Position numbers and translations under genes: made by a program
Origin: C7867-001 sp035533615
GTDB taxonomy: Bacteria > Patescibacteriota > Minisyncoccia > Phycocordibacterales > Phycocordibacteraceae
Assembly: GCA_035533615.1 (NCBI GenBank)
Contig: DATLTM010000034.1
Coordinates: 1 to 10,578, forward strand
DNA length: 10,578 bases
Direction of reading: 5' to 3'
Shown: piece by piece, positions 5,187 to 10,062 of the stretch
Position numbering within the stretch: position 1 is the first letter of the stretch
Layout of the letters: each line of letters opens with the position of its first letter
Notes under the pieces: generated by a model
The model's input: only the letters and a program-made list of their open reading frames with translations
Database searches by the model: none
Told to the model about the DNA's origin: nothing

Positions 5187-5495
5187 TCATTGCGAAGGGT
5201 CGACGTAGCGATAAAAACCCGTTACATATTTTGTCTGCTCAGCAGCGCGGTTCACGAAAATAGTGTGGATAGCATCAAGCGAAGCGCTATTGAAAAGCGG
5301 TGGGGCGCTTGACGCAGGGACGCCAATAACACCACCATTCGCGATTGTATCGAACATCCACACATTCCACACGATGATGCCCGCAAGCGCTATAGAAGAA
5401 AGTGTAAGGAGCACCAACCAGTCGCGCACGGGATCCTGAAGCGCACTGGTGCGCAAACGTTTTAAGAAAAAACCGATGGTGCCGAAGATATTCAT
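5187..5495 (-). CDS. Small single-pass membrane protein, fourth gene of the pilMNO operon
   Basis: I recognise no named family in this 102-residue protein. It has a cytoplasmic basic N-terminus (LKRLRTSALQDPVRD, 11-25), one membrane helix at about 26-48 (LVLLTLSSIALAGIIVWNVWMF) and an outer segment of about 54 residues ending KYVTGFYRYVDPSQ. Its ATG overlaps the stop of the pilO-like gene by 4 bases (ATGA), so it is translationally coupled to it. By position it corresponds to pilP in classical pilMNOPQ operons. It lacks a lipobox and the usual PilP length, and Patescibacteria usually lack an outer membrane and PilQ, so I infer an alternative partner of PilN/PilO in the inner-membrane alignment complex. 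Function is otherwise unknown. Confidence 0.75.
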   Translation of the reverse strand: MNIFGTIGFFLKRLRTSALQDPVRDWLVLLTLSSIALAGIIVWNVWMFDTIANGGVIGVPASSAPPLFNSASLDAIHTIFVNRAAEQTKYVTGFYRYVDPSQ

Positions 5496-6022
5496 GGTGT
5501 ACTCGATGCCACAGCCGCGGGAACCGAACCGACGAGAAGTGTAAGATCGGCATGCCAGCTGTTCTTTCCGTCCTGCCCAAGCGAAAGTGTCGAAATCGAT
5601 AGGTCATACGGCGCATATTCGATTGCTCCAACGGTACGCATGCACGCATCAAACGTTCCTCTGACGGCGAGTGCGAACGTAAGCGACGGATGCGCTACCG
5701 TTCCACTCGTCGAGACGGAAAGGATACTGACGGCCGCCCCTTGCGCCTGTCCCAGTGCTTCAAGAGCATTAATGAAAGCGACAACGCCGCTCTCCGAAAC
5801 GAAATAATTCTGTATGCTCGCTTCGTCGCCTGCAATCTCGGCAAGAGAGACGCGTGCAGAAGCGATGCGGCTCGTATTTTCGGTATTTGTTGTTATTTGG
5901 TTTTTCAGACTATCCACGGTGGCGCTCTCCGACTCAATGATGGTATACCATATCCCATACCCAATCAGCGCACCGACGCATATGACACAGGCGAGAACGA
6001 GGTGGAAAAAAGGCGATTTCAT
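5492..6022 (-). CDS. pilO: PilO-like type IV pilus assembly protein
   Basis: In type IV pilus machines PilO pairs with PilN to link the cytoplasmic ATPase/PilM layer to the outside. Seen in 176 residues: a very short cytoplasmic N-terminus, one membrane helix at about 6-28 (FHLVLACVICVGALIGYGIWYTI), a coiled-coil-like stretch at about 33-72 and an outer alpha/beta domain at about 78-166 in two halves, as expected for the ferredoxin-like PilO fold. The tail is Ala/Ser/Pro-rich. Sequence identity to the family is weak; the call rests on topology, length and position after pilM and pilN. The ATG overlaps the pilN stop by 4 bases (ATGA) and its own stop overlaps the next start in the same way. 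Confidence 0.75.
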   Translation of the reverse strand: MKSPFFHLVLACVICVGALIGYGIWYTIIESESATVDSLKNQITTNTENTSRIASARVSLAEIAGDEASIQNYFVSESGVVAFINALEALGQAQGAAVSILSVSTSGTVAHPSLTFALAVRGTFDACMRTVGAIEYAPYDLSISTLSLGQDGKNSWHADLTLLVGSVPAAVASSTP

Positions 6023-6573
6023 GATGAGAATGTCACGGTGATCGTGAAAATGATATTCGTATCATTCGCATACGCAGAGACTGGAAGCGTGGCGGAAAGG
6101 ACCGACGGCGCACCCTGAAGTGCGAGCTGATAGGCGCGGAGCGCATCGCGGGTTGCCGCAACGCCGAAAAGAGCAAGAGTCTCTGGAACCTTTCCAGAAA
6201 CCGGCGTATAGGTAAGGCCGGACAACGCAATGCCAGAATGCGGCACAGCGAGCATGGTGCGAATAATTGCGCTTGCTGACGGCGCGCTTGCAAGTGCGGT
6301 CAAGGTTGCCACATCCTCGGTGAGTGCGGTAAGACGAACTGAGAGTGCCGTTTCATTTGTCGAGGAAAGTGTGGACTCTATACTCGCGAGGCGTGCTGCT
6401 TTCGCCCCCGCATTCTGCTGGAGGAATACATACGCCGGTATAAGCAGTATGGCGGCAATAAACGTGAGTGTGATCAGAAGTACAACACCGACGACACCGA
6501 GCCGTAAGAAATAATCATGCGTCAGTACGCTCTGGCGCTTAGAAGGAAGAAGGTTGGTGAGTTCGTTATACAT
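6019..6573 (-). CDS. pilN: PilN-like type IV pilus assembly protein
   Basis: PilN binds PilM in the cytoplasm through its N-terminal tail and heterodimerises with PilO outside. Seen in 184 residues: the N-terminal MYNELTNLLPSKR, whose NLLP core matches the PilM-binding motif of PilN proteins, one membrane helix at about 25-50, a coiled-coil-like segment at about 55-95, and an outer domain up to the final strand-rich FTITVTFSS. I chose the ATG at 6571-6573 because it puts the NLLP motif close to the N-terminus and overlaps the pilM stop by 8 bases (ATGTATAA). Another in-frame ATG at 6586-6588 would add five residues. No Shine-Dalgarno is visible, so re-initiation after pilM is likely. Confidence 0.87.
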   Translation of the reverse strand: MYNELTNLLPSKRQSVLTHDYFLRLGVVGVVLLITLTFIAAILLIPAYVFLQQNAGAKAARLASIESTLSSTNETALSVRLTALTEDVATLTALASAPSASAIIRTMLAVPHSGIALSGLTYTPVSGKVPETLALFGVAATRDALRAYQLALQGAPSVLSATLPVSAYANDTNIIFTITVTFSS

Positions 6574-7660
6574 TGGGTTTGATGTCATCACGAAGCGCGA
6601 GGCCGATCGCAGTAGCGTATGCAAGCGACTCGGTGTAATCAAGCGCTGGGATCCATGTGTCGCGCGAGGCGAGATTGGTAAACACATCGCCAGTCGTCAC
6701 CGGAATTTTGAGCGAACCTTCGAGATATTCGGGAAGCCCGCGCACCGACGCGTTGCCGCCGACAAGGATCACATGCGACACCGGCTCATGACCGGGAAGC
6801 GTCGCTTTCTCCTGCCAGTAATTGAGGCGGAGCAAGATTTCATCGCGGATTGCGGAAACAGTCGAAAGCATTGCGGCGAGATAGTCCTCATTCCCAGGCG
6901 CTGGCACAATACCGCGCTCGACCTTCACCTTACGCGCTTCGGATTCCGTCACACCGAAATGCTTCTGGACCGCGAGTGTGAGCGCGTGGCCTCCAATGTT
7001 GATCGTCGTGGCAAAGCGCGGTATGCGCTTCATCACGATTACCAACTTCGTTGTTGTCTTGCCAACATCGACAATGAGCACGGTAGAAGCATCGCCTGCA
7101 GGAAGAAGAGCTCGGGCTATCGCGAAGGGCTCATCCTCAAGCGAGCGCACGTCAATAGTCGCCTGATCAAACGTGGAGAGAATATCGTCGATGACGCGCC
7201 GTGCAAAACCAACGCCCGCGACCAGCGTGTCGCCTTGCGCCCCTTGCCCAACGCCAACGATGTCAAAAGCGGTCTCCGGTGGTGGCAGCGGTATAAGCTC
7301 GTCAAGATGCTGTTCGACTGCGGTTCTCCATTCGATTTTCTTCGCACCAGACGCCATCGTCTCGAAGAGATACGATTTTGACTCTGGTAATGCCACATTG
7401 GCGGAGGAAATCCCGGCGATGCGAGCGGTGGTGGCGAGAGCTTCGACAACCGCAGCATGGTCGACTATCTCGCCATCGGTAAATGCGCCGAGTGGTAATC
7501 GCGATTGCGCATAATGCAAAAGGACAAAACCGTTTTCTCCCTCAATGAGACGCACCGCCTTAACGCCGCTCGTTGAGAGATCGATGCCAGAGAACGGAAG
7601 CGCGAGATAGCGCGGCGGCGCAAAAGCGGAACGGAGTCGTTCGCCGAAAACGGAAGACAT
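6566..7660 (-). CDS. pilM: PilM, actin-like cytoplasmic type IV pilus assembly ATPase
   Basis: PilM is an FtsA/actin-like ATP-binding protein that forms the cytoplasmic ring of the pilus alignment complex. Seen in 364 residues: the first phosphate-binding loop GIDLSTSGVKAVRL (25-38), the PilM-typical LPESKSYLFE (91-100), EQHLDELIPLPPPETAFD (116-133), the second phosphate loop LIVDVGKTTTKLVIV (195-209), NIGGHALT (221-228) and the adenosine motif HVILVGGNASVRGLPEYL (296-313). Length is normal for the family. It heads a four-gene overlapping operon. The ATG at 7658-7660 is only 6 bases from a -10 hexamer, so the mRNA is probably leaderless. No pilin, PilB, PilC or PilT is present in the window; those must lie elsewhere. 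Confidence 0.95.
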   Translation of the reverse strand: MSSVFGERLRSAFAPPRYLALPFSGIDLSTSGVKAVRLIEGENGFVLLHYAQSRLPLGAFTDGEIVDHAAVVEALATTARIAGISSANVALPESKSYLFETMASGAKKIEWRTAVEQHLDELIPLPPPETAFDIVGVGQGAQGDTLVAGVGFARRVIDDILSTFDQATIDVRSLEDEPFAIARALLPAGDASTVLIVDVGKTTTKLVIVMKRIPRFATTINIGGHALTLAVQKHFGVTESEARKVKVERGIVPAPGNEDYLAAMLSTVSAIRDEILLRLNYWQEKATLPGHEPVSHVILVGGNASVRGLPEYLEGSLKIPVTTGDVFTNLASRDTWIPALDYTESLAYATAIGLALRDDIKPNV

Positions 7661-7666
7661 ACGTGC

Positions 7667-7672
7667 AGTATA
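7667..7672 (-). promoter_or_regulatory. -10 element of the pilMNO operon (leaderless)
   Basis: The minus strand reads TATACT and then six bases before the pilM ATG, so the predicted transcription start falls at or next to the start codon. No clear -35 or TGn extension is seen. It lies in the 38-base gap after the tRNA-binding-domain gene. Confidence 0.55.
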
Positions 7673-7698
7673 CCGTGCCGACGCACCGTCCTTATATG

Positions 7699-8040
7699 CT
7701 AGTGTGCACTTGTACCAGGCGGCACTTCTCGATCGGGCGCCAGAAATGCGAACGACTCTCCTGTACCGACCGCAAAGAGCATACCGTTGCTTTCTTCTCC
7801 TCGTATCATTCTCGGGATGAGATTTGTCACGAATGCAAGCTGACGACCGACGAGCGATTTAGGTTCCGCTACATACGTGGCAATACCGGAAATGATTCGG
7901 CGCGGACCGGACAATTCGTTAAAATCAACTTCGAGCCGCAATAACTTGTCGGTTTCGGGCACACGCTCGGCGCTCCGTACTGTGCCGATTTTGACTTCCA
8001 GCTTGCTGAACTCGTCTATTGAAATGCGCGGTTTATCCAT
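7699..8040 (-). CDS. Stand-alone tRNA-binding domain protein (MetG C-terminal / Trbp111-like)
   Basis: Proteins of this fold bind the elbow of tRNA as dimers, either as a C-terminal domain of methionyl-tRNA synthetase or alone (Trbp111, CsaA). Seen in 113 residues: ISIDEFSKLEVKIGTV (6-21), the OB-fold core DKLLRLEVDF (31-40), RRIISGIATYV (47-57), VGRQLAFVTNLIPRMIRGEESNGMLFA (64-90) and a short C-terminal strand. It matches the MetG C-terminal domain closely, but no synthetase catalytic domain is attached or adjacent. The start is the ATG at 8038-8040, which overlaps the ruvX stop by 8 bases (ATGGATAA); an upstream in-frame start would add 17 Pro/Ser-rich residues inside ruvX and is less likely. 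I infer a dimeric tRNA-binding helper or a detached MetG domain. Confidence 0.88.
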   Translation of the reverse strand: MDKPRISIDEFSKLEVKIGTVRSAERVPETDKLLRLEVDFNELSGPRRIISGIATYVAEPKSLVGRQLAFVTNLIPRMIRGEESNGMLFAVGTGESFAFLAPDREVPPGTSAH

Positions 8041-8446
8041 GGCGAATATGTGAAAGATAACTAGTGAGGATGAGAGCGGCGGCGGCGGCATCTACATTCG
8101 TGCGGCGCTTTGTACCGCGCGATCTTAATTCTTTCACTGGCGCGCGGCGTGCCTCAGCACTGGTAAATACTTCTGACTCGAAAAAAAGAGGAACGCCTGC
8201 GCGCAGGGCGAGCAACTCACCCTGCGTGCGGGCGTCCTTTGCGATTGGATTCTCGCCGCCAGAAAGCGTGCGCGATTCTCCCATCACTATGGCACTGACA
8301 TTCTCTTTGGCGATGAGCGCACAGAGCTCATCGACAAGTTTCGGTGTATTGGGAATGACGGCGTGCGGAAAACCCATCGTTCCTGCGTCATCCGAAAGCG
8401 CGAGACCTATCTTTTTGCTGCCATAATCGATGCCGAGATAGCGCAT
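8033..8446 (-). CDS. ruvX: Putative pre-16S rRNA nuclease / Holliday junction resolvase RuvX (YqgF)
   Basis: An RNase H-fold nuclease; family members process pre-16S rRNA ends and have been proposed to resolve Holliday junctions. Seen in 137 residues: LGIDYGSKKIGLALSDD (4-20) with catalytic D7, the VMGESRTLSGGEN motif (54-66), FFESEVFTSAEARR (88-101) with E92 at the conserved acidic position, and NVDAAAAALIL (117-127) with D119. All three acidic positions are present. A -10 hexamer TACACT lies 8 bases before the ATG and no Shine-Dalgarno is seen. It is divergent from the DUF5652 gene across only 31 bases and is translationally coupled to the tRNA-binding-domain gene. A role in RNA maturation would fit that partner. 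Confidence 0.93.
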   Translation of the reverse strand: MRYLGIDYGSKKIGLALSDDAGTMGFPHAVIPNTPKLVDELCALIAKENVSAIVMGESRTLSGGENPIAKDARTQGELLALRAGVPLFFESEVFTSAEARRAPVKELRSRGTKRRTNVDAAAAALILTSYLSHIRHG

Positions 8447-8454
8447 GAACGTAT

Positions 8455-8460
8455 AGTGTA
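8455..8460 (-). promoter_or_regulatory. -10 element of ruvX
   Basis: The minus strand reads TACACT 8 bases before the ruvX ATG. It sits back to back with the plus-strand -10 at 8464-8469, three bases away, so the two divergent promoters must share or compete for polymerase within 31 bases. Confidence 0.4.
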
Positions 8461-8469
8461 TGGTATAAT
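8461..8469 (+). promoter_or_regulatory. Extended -10 element of the DUF5652 gene
   Basis: TGG-TATAAT is a consensus extended -10, with the hexamer ending 8 bases before the ATG at 8478. Transcription would start 1-2 bases before the start codon, giving a leaderless or nearly leaderless mRNA. Confidence 0.6.
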
Positions 8470-8477
8470 GTCTGAGT

Positions 8478-8747
8478 ATGCACTATGAACCGTTTTATTC
8501 CCCATTAACGATCGGGGCAGTGTTTCTTCCACTCCTCATTATCATCGCACTTTGGACCATCGTCCTCAAGGGATATGCGCTCTGGTATGCTGCGCGCGGC
8601 GGTCAGAAGTGGTGGTTCATTGCACTCCTCGTTATCAATACACTCGGTATCCTTGAGATTATCTACCTCATCTGGTTCCGTCTCAACTCTTCTACAACGC
8701 ATCATTCACGAGTCTTGGGTACGCCTGCGCACCACTCATCACCGTAG
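8478..8747 (+). CDS. DUF5652-type small two-helix membrane protein
   Basis: The function of this family is unknown; it is widespread in Candidate Phyla Radiation bacteria. Seen in 89 residues: two membrane helices at about 11-32 and 45-67, with the characteristic linking block LWTIVLKGYALWYAARGGQKWWF (25-47) and NTLGILEIIYLIWF (54-67). That block is what I recall of DUF5652. The C-terminal tail of about 20 residues (SSTTHHSRVLGTPAHHSSP) is His/Ser-rich and not typical of the family. The ATG is 8 bases after a consensus -10, and no Shine-Dalgarno precedes it. tRNA-Ser(TGA) begins 14 bases after the stop and is probably read through from here. The linker is basic and aromatic, so a membrane-surface role is possible. 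Confidence 0.85.
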   Translation: MHYEPFYSPLTIGAVFLPLLIIIALWTIVLKGYALWYAARGGQKWWFIALLVINTLGILEIIYLIWFRLNSSTTHHSRVLGTPAHHSSP

Positions 8748-8761
8748 GCGTACACAGTTCG

Positions 8762-8844
8762 GGAAGGGTCGGATAATGGTTATTCCACCAGTCTTGAAAA
8801 CTGGAGACCGCAAGGTCATGTGGGTTCGAGTCCCACCCCTTCCG
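8762..8844 (+). tRNA. tRNA-Ser (anticodon TGA)
   Basis: An 83-base class II tRNA: acceptor GGAAGGG/CCCTTCC, anticodon stem CCAGT/ACTGG around CTTGAAA (anticodon TGA, decoding TCN codons, mainly TCA), variable-arm hairpin GACC GCAA GGTC, T-arm GTGGG TTCGAGT CCCAC. The discriminator is G, as expected for serine. CCA is not encoded. The D-arm (GGATAATGGTTATTCC) is unusual, with C at position 9 and a 3-bp stem. Confidence 0.95.
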
Positions 8845-8855
8845 CAGTTTTCCGA

Positions 8856-8864
8856 TGCTATACT
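8856..8864 (+). promoter_or_regulatory. Extended -10 element of the 157-residue membrane protein gene
   Basis: TGC-TATACT with the hexamer ending 6 bases before the ATG at 8871, so transcription should start at the start codon itself. The element begins 12 bases after the tRNA-Ser 3' end. It is the same nine-base sequence as the promoter at 2802-2810. Confidence 0.6.
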
Positions 8865-8870
8865 TTCTCC

Positions 8871-9344
8871 ATGCCACGCAACGCTCTTTTGGAATGGGAA
8901 GGAAGAGAATACGATCATAACCCGAAGAATGCCGACTGGTATTGGGCGCTCGGTATTATCGCCGTCGCCGGCACAATAGCAGCAGTACTCTTTGGTAATT
9001 ATTTGCTTGCACTGCTCATTATTGTTGCGGCGAGCGCTCTTGCGCTCCACGTCGCAAAACAACCACCCCTACACCGCTTCCGCCTCATCGAGCAAGGAAT
9101 TATGATCGGCGACGAACTCCATCCTTTTGAGCGCATGATTTCCTTCTCCGTCCTCGAAGACATTGAGGGTGAATTGCCGCCAATGATTTCCATCAAAAAC
9201 GAGAGCTGGTTATCGCCGCATCTCATCATTCCGCTCGCAGGCGTCGATGTTGATATGATCTATGCTTACTTTATCCAGCACGTTGAAGAGAGCGAGCACA
9301 CACACACCTTCACCGATCTGGTGGCGGCATGGCTCGGATTCTGA
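8871..9344 (+). CDS. Two-helix membrane protein with cytoplasmic PH-like domain, conserved in Patescibacteria
   Basis: Function unknown. Seen in 157 residues: a soluble N-terminus LLEWEGREYDHNPKNADWYWALGI (7-29), two adjacent membrane helices at about 25-42 and 44-62 with the turn FGNYLLAL, then a beta-rich region (HRFRLIEQGIMIGDELHPFERMISFSV, 68-94) resembling the bacterial PH-like domains that follow paired helices in YdbS-type proteins, and an acidic C-terminus ending VAAWLGF. The WEGREYDH...DWYWALG and GI-IG-PFE-SF pattern is one I associate with proteins of this phylum; I cannot give a family number with certainty. The start is the ATG at 8871, directly after a -10 element; an earlier in-frame GTG at 8820 lies inside tRNA-Ser. 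Its stop codon forms part of the promoter for tRNA-Arg(GCG). Confidence 0.85.
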   Translation: MPRNALLEWEGREYDHNPKNADWYWALGIIAVAGTIAAVLFGNYLLALLIIVAASALALHVAKQPPLHRFRLIEQGIMIGDELHPFERMISFSVLEDIEGELPPMISIKNESWLSPHLIIPLAGVDVDMIYAYFIQHVEESEHTHTFTDLVAAWLGF

Positions 9345-9350
9345 TATACA
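9342..9350 (+). promoter_or_regulatory. Extended -10 element of tRNA-Arg(GCG)
   Basis: TGA-TATACA, in which the TGn element is the stop codon of the preceding membrane protein gene. Transcription would start near 9357, about 13 bases before the mature tRNA 5' end. Confidence 0.45.
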
Positions 9351-9369
9351 ATTGAAGTATTCCTACCTC

Positions 9370-9441
9370 GCTCTCGTCGTTCAATGGATAGGACATCAGC
9401 TTGCGGAGCTGACGATGACAGTTCGATTCTGTCCGAGAGCA
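9370..9441 (+). tRNA. tRNA-Arg (anticodon GCG), unusual for bacteria
   Basis: A 72-base class I tRNA: acceptor GCTCTCG/CGAGAGC, D-arm GTTCAATGGATAGGAC, anticodon stem TCAGC/GCTGA around TTGCGGA, T-arm GACAG TTCGATT CTGTC. The discriminator is A and CCA is not encoded. The anticodon GCG replaces the usual bacterial ACG, whose A34 is edited to inosine by TadA. It should read CGC and CGT but not CGA. Its first 26 bases differ at only one position from the tRNA-Arg(CCG) downstream, so the two are probably duplicates. Confidence 0.95.
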
Positions 9442-9608
9442 CATAAGATACAAACACATGCATCTGCTTTGCGATAGGTTCGGTCAGCAATTTGTGACCC
9501 CAGAGAAAATTATAGTATTGTGAGCAAGATGTTCTCGTATGTAGTCATACATGAGCTCATTCGGAGAATACGTCTACACGAGGATATGTCATTGTATTTC
9601 CTCACTTT
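9442..9608. other. 167-base spacer between two tRNA-Arg genes
   Basis: No gene recognised. A -10-like TATAGT lies at 9511-9516 on the plus strand and may serve tRNA-Arg(CCG). There is a 10-base perfect palindrome ATGAGCTCAT at 9551-9560 and a small hairpin just before it (GTATG TAGT CATAC). A 33-codon frame from the ATG at 9530 runs into the second tRNA and is probably not a gene. Confidence 0.4.
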
Positions 9609-9680
9609 GCTCTCGTCGTTCAACGGATAGGACAGCTCCCTCCGAAGGAGCAGATAGAGGTTCAATTCCCCTCGAGAGCA
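9609..9680 (+). tRNA. tRNA-Arg (anticodon CCG)
   Basis: A 72-base class I tRNA: acceptor GCTCTCG/CGAGAGC, D-arm GTTCAACGGATAGGAC, anticodon stem GCTCC/GGAGC around CTCCGAA (anticodon CCG, decoding CGG), T-arm AGAGG TTCAATT CCCCT with one A-C mismatch. The discriminator is A and CCA is not encoded. The 5' part is almost identical to tRNA-Arg(GCG), while the T-arm and variable region differ. A strong terminator follows 6 bases later. Confidence 0.96.
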
Positions 9681-9686
9681 CACAAA

Positions 9687-9727
9687 AGAAAAGAATCCGC
9701 GCCGCAGAACGGCGCGGATTCTTTTCT
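9687..9727. terminator. Bidirectional Rho-independent terminator
   Basis: A perfect 18-bp stem (9687-9704 with 9710-9727) and a five-base CAGAA loop. The GC-rich top of the stem is flanked by A-rich and T-rich arms, so both orientations end in a T-rich run. It lies between the convergent tRNA-Arg(CCG) and rpsT and can serve both. It is by far the strongest terminator in the window. Confidence 0.93.
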
Positions 9728-9737
9728 AGATACTTAT

Positions 9738-10004
9738 TTATGCCCTCGCTCTCTTTATAGAAATAGCGAGGCGAGACTTTTTCCGGTTGGCAGTGTTGCT
9801 TTTTATAACCCCGCGCTTCATCGCCTTGTCGATTGCTTTATACACCGCCGCGAGGAGTTTCTCGGCGCTAGCGATATCCTTTGCATCGAGCGCTTTGGTA
9901 AGCATCTTCGTCGCATCGTGCAACGTATCCTTGCGACGCACATTAAAAACATGTCTCTTTACCGAAACACGCATTGCCTTCTTTGCCGAACTGGTAATTG
10001 CCAT
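9738..10004 (-). CDS. rpsT: 30S ribosomal protein S20 (bS20)
   Basis: A primary 16S rRNA-binding protein that forms a three-helix bundle in the small subunit. Seen in 88 residues: the Lys/Arg-rich N-terminal helix (SSAKKAMRVSVKRHVFNVRRK), the middle helix with ALDAKDIASAEKLLAAVYKAIDKAMKRG and the classic C-terminal block GVIKSNTANRKKSRLAISI. Length is typical. The start is the ATG at 10002-10004, with a -10-like TATATA 10 bases upstream (10015-10020) and no Shine-Dalgarno. It is monocistronic here, ending 11 bases before the bidirectional terminator, and divergent from ruvA across 58 bases. Confidence 0.97.
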   Translation of the reverse strand: MAITSSAKKAMRVSVKRHVFNVRRKDTLHDATKMLTKALDAKDIASAEKLLAAVYKAIDKAMKRGVIKSNTANRKKSRLAISIKRARA

Positions 10005-10014
10005 GGATATTCCA

Positions 10015-10020
10015 TATATA
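10015..10020 (-). promoter_or_regulatory. -10-like element of rpsT
   Basis: TATATA on the minus strand ends 10 bases before the rpsT ATG, predicting a leader of about 3-4 bases. The sequence is AT-rich and palindromic, so the exact register is uncertain. Confidence 0.4.
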
Positions 10021-10050
10021 CGCTATCTCCCGCGCGAAGGCAAATGGTAG

Positions 10051-10056
10051 TACGAT
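10051..10056 (+). promoter_or_regulatory. -10 element of ruvA (leaderless)
   Basis: TACGAT followed by six bases and then the ruvA ATG, the same spacing as for pilM and the 157-residue membrane protein gene. There is no TGn extension, so the hexamer alone is only moderately convincing. Confidence 0.4.
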
Positions 10057-10062
10057 ACCTGC

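Noticed and set aside
5001..5312. Plus-strand reading frame starting TTG at 5001
   Set aside because: It runs antisense through tRNA-Arg(TCT) and the end of the pilus operon; the start is within the T-arm-like repeat and has no properly spaced ribosome binding site.
6554..7381. Long plus-strand frame of 275 codons opposite pilM
   Set aside because: It is a shadow of pilM codon structure; its Arg/His-rich translation has no recognisable motif and pilM is intact.
9295..9310. Short CA repeat (cacacacaca)
   Set aside because: It lies within the membrane protein gene, encodes HTHT in frame, and is too short to call a functional repeat or phase-variation tract.
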